Source: Cyrtodaria siliqua | Lineage: Eukaryota; Mollusca; Bivalvia; Adapedonta; Hiatellidae | DNA length: 64,000 nt | Direction: 5' to 3' | Assembly: GCA_037043455.1 (NCBI GenBank) | Contig: JAWPHD010003075.1 | Span: forward strand, 124,001 to 188,000 | In this document: in pieces, positions 22,480 to 35,476 of the stretch | Numbering within the stretch: the stretch's first letter is position 1 | Layout: every line of letters starts with the position of its first letter | Made by a program: the position numbers and the translations under genes | Notes under the pieces: generated by a model | The model's database searches: none | The model's input: only the letters and a program-made list of their open reading frames with translations | What the model was told of the DNA's origin: nothing

Positions 22480-23550
22480 AACAATATATATGTAAACTTT
22501 ATTAATACAAAAGACCAAATGGCCTATCAGTATACAATACAAAACACATCATATTTATAATTTAACAGTCAGTGGCTTGCTGGCATTCCTTTTACCAGTA
22601 TATGTAATATATTTATTATTGTCCATCTGATGAATACACATTTGTTATTTTATAATCAAATATATAGATAGTTTATTAATATAAAAAGCCATAGGCCTAT
22701 CAGTATACATCTACTAACTTAATTAACAAAATGATAACAATAATAATAATAATAATAGATGTCCCAGTGCATTACAACTACTCAAAACTATTTAACCTCA
22801 TAAAATGAGGTTAAAATCTAGGTAACATTCCTAGTCAATATTACATGGAAATATACAATTCGTTTTTATTTTTGCATTAATCATGACACATGAAGTTAAG
22901 ATCTTGCCGAAACGAAATGCAAGAAATTGGATGTGTAGATTAACGCATGAACAAGACATCATTTATGTTAACACAATAAAATAAAATAAATAGATAAATA
23001 AATAAGTAAGCAAACATAATGTTGGACTTATAGAAAAACATATACTTCCTAATCTCAATCAAATTAATCAAAAGTGACTTTTAAAATTATTATGAAATCT
23101 TATTCTGTCCTAATTCAAATAGAACATACTATTTGTCTTCAAGAATGCTTTGTATGTATAGTTCGAAATATTTCTTATTGTTTTAACATTTTCATTTTTC
23201 ATTAATTCTATAAATTTTGGTATATTCGGGCGTTTCCAATAGTAAGCTTTAATATATTGTACCCTAAGATCAGAATAAAGGGGACATTCGAGTAAAAAAT
23301 GAAACTCGTCTTCTAGAGTGTTACATAATTGGCATTTTCTTTCATTTAATGGAGTCTTATTTGGTTTATGCCAACGGCCTGTCTCGATTTCTAACCTGTG
23401 AGATGACACTCTTAATCTTGTTAATGCAAAGCGAAACTTGTTTATTGTAATTTTGTCTAAATATCTTTTAAAGTCAAACTCAGAGAAAAGTTTATAGCTT
23501 CTAGCTCTAGTAGAGTTTTCAATTTGTTCGGACCAGTTTTGTGTAAAACA
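22480..23550 (-). mobile_element. LINE ORF2 C-terminus plus 3' UTR, minus strand, 5'-truncated
   Basis: On the minus strand from about 23545, an open frame reads NWSEQIENSTRARSYKLFSE, FDFKRYLDKITINKFRFALT, RLRVSSHRLEIETGRW, NERKCQLCNTLEDEFHFLLE, CPLYSDLRVQYIK, and ends at 23110. This is the C-terminal zinc-finger region (CxxC...H...C) of L1-like LINEs common in molluscs. The 3' UTR runs left to the (TAA)n-like run near 22740. A second copy of the same UTR end (ggcctatcagtatac) lies at about 22520, so two insertions overlap or a short duplication occurred. Confidence 0.75.
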
Positions 23551-24725
23551 ATCTTTATATATATATTAAGTAATTCTTCTTGAAAGCATGTTGTATTTTG
23601 AAAAAAATGTCTTGTTAGTTCGTCCAAGTAAATACTGATGTAAAGTATGTGGGTTCATCCCGAAGAAGTTTGGTACTTCATTACCATACAAACATGTATG
23701 CACATTTTTCAGCAACGAAGGAACCTTATAATACTTTCCGACTGACTGGCTGCACATAAAGTTGTTGGTTATTTTTGTAGTCGATAAAAGAAAAAATGTC
23801 AAAAACTTTTCCCAAAGCACATTCAAAGACTACATATTTTGTTGAACATATTCTGGTCTAGTGTTCAGGCAGCTCCACGAAAAGGGGCCAGAAGATGTGG
23901 ACGCAAAGAATGGACGTGGTATACATAACATACAGTGCAGTTTACCAGTGTCATATGGTGTTCCAGTTGTTCCATAAGTCCACTTTCGCGTAACATGCCG
24001 GCATCTTGTCTTTTGCCTTGAATTGGTCCGAATAATTTTGCTATTAAACCATTTGATGTACTTTTGGATTGAAAAATGTGGTACATTCAAATATTGTACT
24101 CGAAATCGGTTTGTAATGTCCTTTGGGATGAGCCCATTCCATGTGACTTTAAAGTAGGAGGTGTTCCATATTATATTACCTTTTATGACCAGACTCAATA
24201 AAACCAATTATTCTACCGTGCTCTCCTGTGTGTTTTCCGTGCTTCCGAAGAACTCATTGTTCTACACGTGTCTGTGTTGTTGATATTGTTCTTTCTCATG
24301 TTTTCTTATTGTTCTAGGGTATATCTATACTACATGTATAAGATTGCGTGTATACGATTTGCTCTGCCTCGTTCATCTAATGGTATCTTATGTTCATGTA
24401 TATAATGTGTTGTTCTCTGAAAAAATGAAATGTTCTCATACAGTTATTGTTGTGTTCTCTGATGAACTATTTTCGCCCATGTAGCACACAATATGTTTTT
24501 GTAATGCTTTTGATGGCATTGATAAATTGCACATTAGATTGGCTGTAACTATCATTTCTGACAAATATGCAAAGCCCCATTTTAAGTAGGTTGTGTGGAG
24601 GTCTTATACATCTGCAAAACCCCAGCCAATTTTCTTTTTGAATTCTGATCACGTATGTAGGATGTTACTAGTTAGACCGACATATGAACAATAAGTCAGA
24701 CATAATAGGTAATTAATTAATTAAT
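23551..24725. other. Unassigned region with a minus-strand ORF
   Basis: A 125-codon minus frame at 23830-24207 is the longest open stretch here and has no recognisable domain. The string agactcaataaaaccaatta at 24192 resembles the Rep-A hairpin start. Otherwise nothing is supported. Confidence 0.35.
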
Positions 24726-24779
24726 TACTCAATGATTTTAAAACGCGTTATGGTTATAGTTTCAATTATTTTTACATGC

Positions 24780-25180
24780 AAATTCTGGATGCATCATGCG
24801 GTGTTTCTATTTTTATTTATTTTTTTAATTATTTACATATTTACATACGCTTATCGTTTCCTAATTTCTCTGGATGTTGACTTTTTTGTTAGAGGTTTCC
24901 TATTGATGGGATTTACTTTTTTACAATGTCTTGTCAATTTGAGCGGTGAAGACAGAATAATAGCGAGGTTGTACATTAATACACTTACAATCGATTAAAG
25001 CTAACCAGAGGGCTATATTGCCTACTGACCGTTCCAAGTCGATATCCCTGTCTTCACTACTATTTGTGTTGTGTATTGTCCGTTTCATTGACTATTTAAT
25101 TGGCTGTTTGTGTTTCAGTGCGGATATACGGTGCCATTGCGTGTGGGTGCCGTGATTGTTATAGGACCATTTTTGTCATT
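24780..25180 (+). repeat. Divergent RT-element tail
   Basis: The word ctactgaccgttccaagtcg at 25023 is the equivalent of gccactgaccgttccaaggcg in the RT tails. The preceding frame, rich in Phe/Leu/Tyr, has the character of the post-ORF segment. Too diverged to bound precisely. Confidence 0.45.
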
Positions 25181-25539
25181 CTAATCTAATGTGGAGATAA
25201 CCCATGTATATGGCTCATTCATCATGCGATCAATTTGTGAAAAGTTATACCCACAGCTGATTTTAAAATAGGGTATAAGACTACAGTATCATCTTTTTTA
25301 TTATTTTAAGTGGGGCGTTTTTAAAGTCCTCGAAATATAATAAGATATTGATGAATGCATTCCTCTTTGGTTAATTATTAATAGTTGTATGCATAAATTC
25401 ACAGAATATTACTTTTCACACTGAACTCCGTTCGGACTGATATTGAAAAAAAAGAGTGTAAAATGTGTCACAAAATACGCTCGCCGTGAGAGAAAACGAT
25501 GGGTTAAATTAGAATAAAACAACTCAACTCATTCAACAC

Positions 25540-26225
25540 GTTTAACTATATCGGAGCAATAACTCTTGAGGTTGAAAGGCTGGATCTTTCTGGTTATCAA
25601 CATATATGGAGACGTGTTTAATCATAAGCATTATGTCAACGTTTGCTTAAATTTGGGTGAATGTATCGAGCAAACATGCTATATTTCAACAAGTGTTAGA
25701 GAGCAATAACTCTAGTATTACTGAAGTGGTCTGACTGGTTACCGAACATGACTGAGCTATTGTGACCATTTGCATTGTATCCACGTTTGTTTAAATTCCA
25801 ATTAGAATTATTCAAGTAATTGAGAAGACATCGACAATTTCAAAATATTTCCTAAATATACTAATGAAAGGGAGATTACTCCGAGGTTACTTGTGCGATC
25901 TGGCTGGTTATCGCAGGGCAGTTAACTCCATGGTTACTGTTGAGATCAGGTTAGCTATAACATTTGACCGATATGATTTGACCGTAACAATGTGTCGAAG
26001 TTTTGTAAAAACGTAATAAAAAAATTACTAAAGTTAGTGAGCAAAATATAGTCAATTAAAACAAAATTCAACAATAAAGGGGAGCTAACTCTATGATTAC
26101 CGGTGTGAACTGGCTGGTTCTTGAACTCGAAATAGATATTTTTGCCATAAGCACTGTATCCCCGTTTTGTAAAGTCAACTATAATCTATTTTCAGTAACT
26201 TTCTTTCTTTGACTTTAAAACAGTC
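25540..26225. repeat. Bivalve-type tandem repeat, ~165-190-bp unit, ~4 copies
   Basis: Units begin near 25556, 25708, 25868 and 26080. Each has an aataactct-like start, a ctggctggttatcg-like middle and an attgtatccacgtttgt-like end. The same family reappears at 38262-38530. Confidence 0.65.
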
Positions 26226-26441
26226 CATTTGAATTGAGAGAACTACCACTGGAAGGTAGCAATGAGGTTACGGCATTTATACTGTTGTTGTGTTTGTTTG
26301 TTTTTTAAATAATCTAAAGAATAAATGACAACTTGTATCAAGTTATTTCAATATCCAATTTCGTGCACCCTTATCGTGGAAGGGTAACATGTTCAACTCC
26401 GTGTAACTAAATGATAAAACCTTTTTTTTTTTTTTTTACAG

Positions 26442-26541
26442 CCTTCCTTTGCTTTTACTTGGAAGTTGGCGGTTCTTTAGCTCCTGACTAAGCATGGCGA
26501 CAAAAGATATTTCGTTGGAACAAATAGTTGATCAACAACAG
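26442..26541 (+). CDS. Unknown gene, exon 1 of the coding part (start codon exon)
   Basis: The exon lies between a long poly-T acceptor (tttttttacag) and a donor (gtatgt). After 52 noncoding bases, ATG at 26494 opens MATKDISLEQIVDQQQ and the exon ends in phase 0. A 5' noncoding exon must lie upstream. It joins in frame to 33294-33345. I do not recognise the protein. The model is inferred from splice signals and matching phases, not transcripts. Introns of this gene hold a solo LTR, RT elements and MITEs. Confidence 0.6.
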
Positions 26542-28459
26542 GTATGTTATTTGTTTGAATCATTTTATATATAAAAACCGTGTCTGTATTTGTCTAAAAT
26601 GGAGAACAGTAATATTCATACTCAGATCACACCCATGTTTTATCTTATGGTATCGACGATTGTCACGCTATCAATGAGTGATAGGATGTAATCTGTATTA
26701 TATTATATATTTTTTATTTACCAAAGGTATTCTTGTAAAAGCAGTCTACTATAATTGGTTCCGTTTTATCTCATTGTTATGGCTTTAATATTGAATAACC
26801 TTATATGTCTTAAAGCGCCATTTACCTATTACCATTGTTTAAAGGACATATTATATCTAGCAACAAAAACAAGAAACTACGGAATAAACACAAAGAAAGC
26901 TAAACATAATATGGTCTAAAATGACCAATGTAATTCAACTGAAATCATCTTTAAGCTTTAGTTACCTTGATCTTGTGATGTTCTTGATGTTCTGGTACTA
27001 ATTTGCAGGTAAATCATCCACGGGCAGTGCCATACACTAGTTTGTTGTGGCATGTAGATTTAGTACTTTGTTTTATATTTAAAGCATACTTAATTAAATC
27101 AGAAAAAAAGATAGATGCAATATCAAATTTTATGTGCATTATTTGTGATGTATAATGATATAACTACTGTAATCCTTGTTAAACGATTTACCTTTACAAG
27201 GTAAGCGATTATCATATCACCACCAAACACAGGTCGTCGCATCTTTTTAACAATACCAATATAATCGATTGATTTGGTTTTGAAAATAAATCAGTAATGA
27301 AGGAGTCGATTAATTTAAAGTCAGAATACATGTCATTTTTTTAAGGAAGATATATGTGTCTTTTTTAATCCAATTTCGGTACAAAAATATGAGAACAAAA
27401 TAAACGTTTACTTAAAATCCGAGACCAGTCGCTAAATCTACGCAGTAGTGCCATTTCAAACAAGTCATCATCTTAAACGTATTGTCGTAATTAAAGAGTT
27501 TGATTAAAAAATGGTACTCATTTGACATTTTGAAAATGAATGCGTCCTATTTGCCAAATAACTTGTACCCTCGTGCAGACCGTAGAACCAAATGGTACCC
27601 TGTTGGATACCGTAGAGTAATCAGGGGACCAGTTTACTAGCCATGCGGTGGATAAATCTACAATTAGCAAGCGGCGTATAGGCAGTTTTGAATCCAGTGT
27701 ATTTATGTTCATGCACACACCAGAAAGGTAAATGTATGATAATTGGTACACTGGCACAGGATGAGCCTGACACACGAACGCATGTAAAGCAATGAAAACT
27801 TTATTTCATTATTTATATAGAATCACTATTGACTCTGAACAAATTTGCTTCCGGGAGATATATGGGATGAAAGTGGTATAGACCTATCTGGTTCTACTCA
27901 AATACAAACTAGTAACATGCAATCCCTCAAGATAAATTACTTGACATGTTCTACTCAAGTTTTATGGCTTATTCAATTAAAATAACAGGAATGTAACTGC
28001 TATCCTATTGTAACTTTTACAGGGAACTTATTGCAGGGGTTGCTTTAATGTCGGGGGGGATACCCAACCCCCAGTACAAAGGACATACTTTTGAAACAGT
28101 CATTTATTGTTTTACATCATATATCAAACATATTTGTTTACGGAGATGGGCTTTAAAGCTATTGTGACATGTTTCACAGGGGACATATTATTGGGGGGAC
28201 ACCCCTGCTACCCCCTACAACGGACTTCATAAACATTGGGTTTTTTGTTTGTTTTTGTTTTGTTTACACGTGTGAATTACATAATGCTTGACAAATATTT
28301 GCTTTTCCAGAGCTTGGGTTTAAAGCTATTGTGAAATGTTTCACATGAAACATATTGTCGGAGGAAGGGGAACGGGGCGTCATGCAACTGTTGACGTTGT
28401 CAACGTTGTTGATGTCATTGACGTCATTATTTTGGCGCATTATGTTTTTTCTGCATAAC
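26542..28459. other. Intron 1 of the unknown gene, 5' part
   Basis: No exon is seen. At 28010-28370 a diverged tandem repeat of about 168 bp can be followed (aagctattgtgacatgtttc at 28155 and aagctattgtgaaatgtttc at 28323). The minus ORFs at 27518-27775 and 28264-28461 are not recognised. Confidence 0.45.
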
Positions 28460-28613
28460 AAGGCGGTAGCCTTATTTGCAACCCTTTTGTGTTTGTGATG
28501 TCTTATTTGGCCTTTTATTCATCTTTAAAGTTGTTATTTGTTTCTGTGTGTGTTTGTGGTTGACTGCATTCATTGAATGCTACTTTTCCTGTTTGATTTG
28601 TATATCTATATTG
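28460..28613 (+). mobile_element. RT-family element tail (+), short
   Basis: Starts at aaggcggtagccttatttgc and runs to the family 3' terminus (gatttgtatatctatatt). The solo LTR at 28619 is inserted right at this terminus. Confidence 0.7.
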
Positions 28614-28618
28614 ATGGC

Positions 28619-30352
28619 TGTAACAAAATGAGTGCATATTTACTTAGAGCTTTTAACTGTGTTTGTCGGGGCCTCATTGTCTCTGATTTTGAATAGGAAT
28701 TTTGTTAGATTTTTGCCAAGCGCATCACTTTTAATCGATGCCTATATCTAATAAATGATATTTTAATAGATTCATTCTATTGATAAAAAATAAGTTGTTT
28801 TGGCGTTTATTTCATCAAAATTCATCAACTATTAAGAAAGTTATGATTTTAAAAGCTGTGTATTATGAGTAAATTTGCCAGTATCTACCAGTGCGGGCCT
28901 AACAAATGTATAGACTTCTTATATAATTACGACACTATCGAAATCGTAAAAACTTGTCACAGGATCGCAAGCCATTATCCAGGGTAGTTAGTCACCAATA
29001 CCATAACGGAAAGGGTAAGTCAAATCTATTTTATTTGTTGTAAATTATTGTCATATTTAAATTGTTGTTCTGAAGCAAATATCTGCGGGTAAAAGCCATA
29101 GATAGTTAGCAGGATATTGTCTTTAATTCTTGTACGTTTTCAAACGTCAGAATATTTTAGCAAATTATTGTCTGATAAGATTATTGGGGCATATAGTTAC
29201 ATTATTGATAATGCCAGTTGTTCTGTAGATAGTAAATGGAATACGCGATTCATATTGTATGTACTTTTCTACGGAGGTTTCTAACTGTCATTACCTTATT
29301 GCATAAACGGTTATTGTTTATTGTGCAGTATAAATTTCTCTGAGGTGGTTTTCATATTGTCATTATTATTCAATCACTCTGAGGTCGCTGTACCATTATA
29401 GCCTATAATGTGTTAACGGGATGTAAAACCAATTATTCATTCAGTCTATGGTTGAATTATTATGTTGTACGTTTGCATTACATCTAGAAATGTGAGATTT
29501 CATTGTCGATAAATTACATCTGTAATTGTTTTACACGTTTTGTTAAAGTCTAGCATAATGTCTATTCGGAGAAGGTTTAGAATTCGGGTTTATTCATTCT
29601 GAATAAAGAGAGCTTTGCAATCAGTTATTAGGTATGGTGATACCTTAGTGCTATTATAAAAAACACGTTGTGATAACAATGTAAGACTGGGTATATATTT
29701 TGTAGCCGTATACATTAGGAGCGTAGAGCATGTAGAGCGTATTGTCGGGAGCGTGGTCTACGGGGTTGTAGGTTGGGAACGCCGTCATAGGACGCGGGAA
29801 CGACAGCATTCGCTATTTGGGCGACAGACCAGACGGTAGCCACGGAGACGCTAGTCAAGAGGGCCTGGTTACGCAGATAGCTACGCAGATAACGTCACCT
29901 GGTGTGTAAAACCGGGACTTGGGCCATCGCCGGAAAGGATCGTGCGAGTGGGCGTCGCGTGTGAATTACGTCACTGGAAGTATGTGTGGTACCGGGACGA
30001 ATAGCAACCGCTAAGGACGGGATTGCAATATAACGCGGAAGTGAATTATTAGTGCCGAGAACTGTACCGGAAGGACTCAGCTAGATATAGCTTTGAGAGA
30101 TAAAATAGCGTGTGATATAGCATACATATATCATAAATACAGATATCAGATATTCAGTCTGATTAAAACCGAACAGTTTAATCTTACGTGTAGTGAACTA
30201 AATTTTAAAACATGATTTAAAACGTTGATATTTATACTTTGTCATTTGTATTCATTTGTATATATATTCATCTTGTTGTAAATAAATTTGTAAATTTATT
30301 TATTCTTGATTCTCCCTTGGTGAGTTGTCTCCACTTGGTCCATCTTGTTACA
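28619..30352 (+). mobile_element. Solo LTR of an LTR retrotransposon, with 5-bp target-site duplication
   Basis: The left end tgtaacaaaatg and right end catcttgttaca are inverse complements in 11 of 12 positions, with canonical TG...CA edges. Both sides carry atggc (28614-28618 and 30353-30357), a perfect 5-bp target duplication as made by Ty3/Gypsy-type integrases. The interior of 1734 bp has no gag or pol and only one terminus pair, so this is one LTR left after LTR-LTR recombination. It contains tgcagtataaattt (possible TATA box near 29325), a GC-richer block at 29700-30060, and an AATAAA near 30286. Orientation follows the AATAAA. Family unknown. Confidence 0.85.
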
Positions 30353-30357
30353 ATGGC

Positions 30358-31639
30358 CATTTGTTGACCTACATCATATAGTTAATGCTTTTATCATATC
30401 ATCCTTTTCTTGTAAAATAGTGTTACGGCATTCGTTTTAGATTAATTGTTAGTGACTTATATTTCATTTGTTTCATTTGTTTCAAGAGTGTTTGCACACC
30501 ATCTGATCTATTCATGTTTCGACTTGCCGTAAAGCTCCATTATTTCATTCATTTTTTTGGATATGTTTGTCTTTTTGACAAAAAAGGTCCACATTTTGAT
30601 TGATTTATTCATATTACTTGCGTAATCACATGTAATACCAAATACTAAATATATACTCAATTTATTTCAATTACAAACAAATATCTTCGGCTGCCGAAGG
30701 CAAACGTTAACCCACCAATGATGTTTTTTTCTTCTGAAAAATCCGCCAAATTTGGCGATGTTTAGAATGTTGACGTCATGAACGTAAACATTTAGAGATT
30801 TCACAGATTAGAAATGAAATAGTCTGGGAAAACGTTACGGTGAAATTGACAGAATAAAAAAAGAAAACGTGTTTGAATTTGTGTGTGTTTCTTTCTTCAG
30901 CATATAAAGGATAATTGTTTGTTTTGAATCAATATAGGATTTATTGTCATCTAGAAGTGAGAAAACTTATATTTTTAGGAGTGCGTTACCAAGAGTGAAA
31001 ATAGTTGAGTTGTCTCACTTCGAGATGAATAAATACTATATGTTTCGATATGTTACGTTACCATTTAGAGATGTATGTAAATGGTTGGTTTCAAGAAATA
31101 AAGGTGCTATTATTTTACTTTTAACTATGACTTTAAAAAAAGAAGTAATTCATTCGTATAAATAAATAAGTAAAGATAATATCCAAAAATAAAAGAAAGA
31201 AATAATAAATATTTTTTAAATAGGTACATAAATTAGAAAAATAGTACTTGAACATTAAACTACTGGGAGCTCATCGGTAATTGAACATGCTTTTTTACTA
31301 GGAAGGTATCTTCCTTTTGTTATAATGTATCCTGCCTTTGAAACAAACCCCCAAAGTATAATAATAGTTTGTCCTTATCCAGTGTAAGTTAGTCTTGTCT
31401 TATAACACATGGAAAATAGAACATGATTTTAAAACACATACAATGTAACAGACAATACGAGAACCAAGCAATGTTCACATCATGGATATGTATGTCTCTA
31501 ATATTATATAGGGTTTGGAATAATTTTCGGGTATATAAAGTTTTTAATTTTCATAATTTCTTAAACCAAACGCCATCATTCAATACGGTAACGTAAATTA
31601 CGGTAACGTGGCGGCATTAAAAAGTCGCCCCGACTAAAA
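30358..31639. other. Intronic AT-rich stretch
   Basis: No exon is recognised. 30720-30870 is the inverted relative of the repeat at 6190-6350. 31380-31620 is duplicated in diverged form at about 31990-32200 (aaatgattttaaaac, aacatcatgg, tttggaataattttc). Confidence 0.45.
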
Positions 31640-31850
31640 ATCAGTAGTGTTATTATTTACTGGTCCTTTGGGAACAGCAAGCCCATTCTGTGTTGCTTTA
31701 AAGTAGAATATCGCTTAAGCCGGTGTCTAGGAGGCGTGAGAGATGTTGCATCTTATAATTACCGCTTATGAACAGACTCAATAAAACCGAGTCTGCTACT
31801 TTTCTCTCTTGTTTGTGTTTTTGCTTAAAAGGGACCACCCTTTCAGTGTG
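31640..31850 (+). repeat. Rep-A dispersed repeat, plus orientation
   Basis: Full copy: atcagtagtgttattattta, gctttaaagtagaatatcgc, ttaagccggtg, ggcgtgagagatgttgca, agactcaataaaaccgagtc and the GT-rich tail cttgtttgtgtttttgc. Confidence 0.8.
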
Positions 31851-32236
31851 CATTAGTAATATAGGTATCCAAGGTATAAACAATAAGTGAAAATTGTGTA
31901 CTTTAAAAAAACATAATGTTCAAAATGAGTTATTACAATCCATAATATCTAAATAAATGTTGCAATAACACTTTAATAGACTATTGGATGATTTTTTCTA
32001 ATTTCTTTTAACATGAGCAAATAGAAAATGATTTTAAAACAAAAAAAATATAACGGGCATTACAAAAACCAAACATTGTTAACATCATGGCCACATAAGG
32101 TTTGGAATAATTTTCAGATGTAAGATCTTTAAAGTCTTAAGTCGAAAACCTTCATTTAACAAGGTAACGTAAACAGCGGTTTAGGTTTAATAACTCAGGT
32201 ATCCAAGGTATAATAAGTGAGTGAAATGAAAGTTTG

Positions 32237-32492
32237 TATACTTAACGCCATTAAAAGTACAATTTGTTTTTATTTTGTGTTTATTTCCAAGATCGATTGT
32301 AGTGTAATGCACATGTTATCCACATTCCCTATAAATCTTTTGACCGCTCAAATTCATGTATTGAAATATTGACCGATCAAATTCATATATTGAAAGAAGT
32401 AAAGGCGGAATTATGCAATCGATCTTGGAGACATTTTAATCAAAATTAAACACAAAATAAAAAATCTTGCACATTTAATGGCGTTAAGTATA
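32237..32492. mobile_element. MITE with ~60-bp imperfect inverted repeats
   Basis: The left end tatacttaacgccattaaa continues to tttattttgtgttta and ccaagatcgattg. The right end is the inverse (caatcgatcttgg ... aaacacaaaataaa ... taatggcgttaagtata). Total 256 bp with a TA-type edge. No coding content. Confidence 0.75.
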
Positions 32493-33293
32493 TAATAAAA
32501 AACACGAATAGTGAAGAAAATGTAAAATACAAACCCTGCTTCCATACAATTTAAGTCTTCTAAATACAGTAAAATTAATACGTTTTTCTTTATAGCGTAT
32601 TCTGCACCTTTAACACGATAAAGCCCCGACGCTCAGATGGTAGACAAGTTGCAGAAGACTACATACATAATGGGTTTTCAGAAAAGTCAGGGTCTAGGGT
32701 GGGTGGATGGGTGGGGGTGGAGTGGTGGAGGGTTCAACTCATTAGCTTACAGCTTAACAGTTGCTAACTTGCCAAGCTTCTGAATTTCCAGCACCATGAA
32801 ACGGTTATGAATCAAATTTATAAAAAAAAAAGAAGATAATAATTATTTTCTTTTTCAATGCATAGGAATTAAATACAGTACAACTCATTAATACTCAATT
32901 TTTGGAATCAAATACATTTAATTAACTTTTTTCACCCAGAAACTTAACGCTTAATCATAAAATTTAAGTATTAAACTTTGTTTTTATATTCTTAGCTTTA
33001 ATTATTTTAACTTGAATTTCATGCAGCAAAAAATGTTTGCACACATGGATACATTTGAAAAAGTATCATAGTCCATCTTGAGATAGACTAGTTTTGCACT
33101 TCCAAATTCAGCGCAAAAGTAGTCCATCTCTCTAATTAGCTATTTTTAATTAAGATAACTAAAAAATAATTATAAAGGCATATTTTTTTGGAAATTAATA
33201 CATGTTTACCAAATTATAAGTTTTTAACTTATTGTTCAAGAATGGGAATCATATCCCTCGATATGTACGCGACTTTTATTTTTATTTTTTCAG

Positions 33294-33345
33294 TCTTGTG
33301 TCAAAGATTTCATAACTGTAATCAGAAAAGCTGTAAACAGTAAAG
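33294..33345 (+). CDS. Unknown gene, exon 2
   Basis: 52 nt between a strong acceptor (tttttatttttttcag-like) and a strong donor (gtaagt). In phase 0 it reads SCVKDFITVIRKAVNSK and ends with one extra base (G), leaving phase 1. The segment looks like an amphipathic helix. It fits between exon 1 (phase 0 end) and the 56-nt exons at 41173, 44898 and 48592 (phase 1 start), creating an Asp codon (G+AT). It could equally enter the phase-1 exon at 51988 directly, skipping the cassettes. Confidence 0.55.
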
Positions 33346-34547
33346 GTAAGTATGAACTTATACAATTTCCGTTGAATTTCGTACCAAAACCAACATTGAT
33401 TTTCAAGCAACAATTTACAATAAGCAATTGTAGATGTGTTGGTGTACTTTGATTAAAACTAAATTTTCAACATATGCAATTTGCGTTTTTAATTATTTTC
33501 GTGGTTCAACTCTGTTTTCGAATGTTGTCACAAAATGTGGAAATTCAAAACAAGTACGGTTGTTTTGGAAATTAACTCCATTTTTACCAACCTTAAAATA
33601 AATGTTTATATTTTTATTTGTTTTGATACTGTGCATTGGGTTCATCATAATATAAAAACTAACTGCTATGTATGTGTTTGAAGTTAAAATAATGACCTAT
33701 GCCGAACTCTACAGAATAATTAAGGCAAGCTAGTTGGTCTTCTACTTGCGAGATGTGGTTATGTTATTTAACAGCATTGCTCATATTATAAATATTACTT
33801 AATACCGCAGTAGTATAGTACGTATCGAAGAGTTTGGTAAATGTATGCTAATCTTTACACCATGTTATGTGCTTGGCTCTTTTATTGCATTTTAAAGGAA
33901 GCTTCACATGTCCAAAACATGGAATGTGGCCAAAATGGATTTTATATTTGTCGTGCTTGGATTACTTAATCCATATACATGTAACAGCATTTTAGTATAA
34001 AATACTGGTGTAGAGATTATGCAGATCCGAACTCGCTTGAGTTTAGAAACATAGACGCCATAAGAATTACCCGCCAGTGAAGATATGTCCTAGTTGTGTC
34101 TAAAAAGTAATGTTTGTGGACACGTAAACGTATTTTCCAATCGGACTTTTTAACGATATTTGTTTGTTAATATTTACAAACTTAAAAAATAAAACAGTTG
34201 TAGAGTTTAGTATATTGTTAGTTATAAAATCAGCTTTTTAATGCAAAAATCTGTTGATAAAGTCCTTCTAAATCGCAAAAAACTGTTCTTTGTTTATAAG
34301 CGATATTTAATATATGTGTTAACGGTTTTACAGGCACCCATCCTTCCTCTAGATAGATAATAACAGAGTTTGCATGCGTTAAAACACCCGAGTATGAATG
34401 AAGTATTGCGTGATCTATGGTCAGTGTCACAATTTTAGGGTAAGGTTAACGGTGAATAAAACAAATTTGATGATACGGACGAGATCGTAGTTCGGATAAA
34501 ACGACCAATGGTTAATATTATAGAATGTCATGATTATTGTCATATGG
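33346..34547. other. Intron 2 of the unknown gene, 5' part
   Basis: Nothing coding or repetitive was recognised. The minus ORFs here overlap no supported feature. Confidence 0.45.
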
Positions 34548-34824
34548 CATAGGGTAGGAGCCGCGGGGGTGGGGGGGGGAGGAGCCGGTAAGAGACCGGC
34601 ACCCACCCCACCCCAATTTTCAGAGTGCGAGGGCAGAGCATGTTTTGCCCCCTCCCCCAATAATTTGAGGGAAATAATGGTTAGTTGTCCAAAAAGTGAC
34701 CCCCCAACCCCATACTTAGTAATATCTTTTTGTGCTTTTTTAGCTTGTCATTTTTTTAATATGGCCCCCTCTCCAAAACACACACACATCCCGCTCCAAT
34801 AATTGAAACGTTCCTACGCCTATG
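34548..34824. mobile_element. MITE-like element with G-rich left flank and short inverted ends
   Basis: The left end catagggtaggagccg and the inverted right end cgttcctacgcctatg are related (cataggcgtaggaacg). The interior has poly(G)/poly(C) runs near 34565-34620. A similar left end (aggcgtaggaac) occurs at 54209. Weakly bounded. Confidence 0.45.
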
Positions 34825-34937
34825 CATTGATAGCTAATATGATGTATTTGATGTATTCATCATCAATGGATAAAGCAAATACGAATATGGAATTAAGAAT
34901 CCATATCCTCCTTTTCAAATCTCAGCACGGATTCCTA

Positions 34938-35476
34938 CCTTGTCCAATAAACCCCACATTGATTGTCCAATAAACCCCACATGGAGTGTCCAATGAATCC
35001 TTACATCTTTTGAACAATGAACCCCACATCGCATGTCCAATGAACCTCACAGTGCATGTCGAATTAACCCCACCACAATGATTGTCCAATAAACCCTACA
35101 TCGATTGTCCAATGAACCCTTAAATGTTTTGAACAATAAACCCCACATTGCATGTCCAATGAACCTCAAAATGCATGTCCAATAAACGCCACATTTATTG
35201 ACCAATAAACCCCACATCGATTGTCCAATGAACCCTTACATCTTTTAAAAAATGAACCCCACATTGCATGTCCAATGAATCTCACAATCCATGTCCAATA
35301 AACCCCACATTGATTGTCCAATAAACCCCACATTGATTGTCCTGTAAACCCCACATTGCACGTACAATGAACCCAGCATAGCATGTCCAATGAACCCCAC
35401 ATTTCTTGTCCAATAAACCCCACATTGATTTTCCAATGAATCCCACATTTCTTGTGTAATAAAACCCACATTGGAA
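34938..35476. repeat. Minisatellite, 23-24-bp unit, about 23 copies
   Basis: Tandem units close to tgtccaataaaccccacatt with a variable 3-4-base end. Variants alternate tccaatgaacc, tcttttgaacaatgaacc and tgcatgtccaatgaac, suggesting a higher-order pattern. Minus-strand ORFs rich in Trp-Gly-Leu-Leu-Asp come from this array and are not genes. Confidence 0.9.

Noticed and set aside
23830..24207. 125-codon minus-strand ORF as a gene
   Set aside because: No domain is recognised in it or in the overlapping frame, and it lies among LINE and repeat fragments.
34938..35476. CRISPR array
   Set aside because: Units are 23-24 bp, directly abutting with no unique spacers, in a eukaryotic intron. It is a minisatellite.
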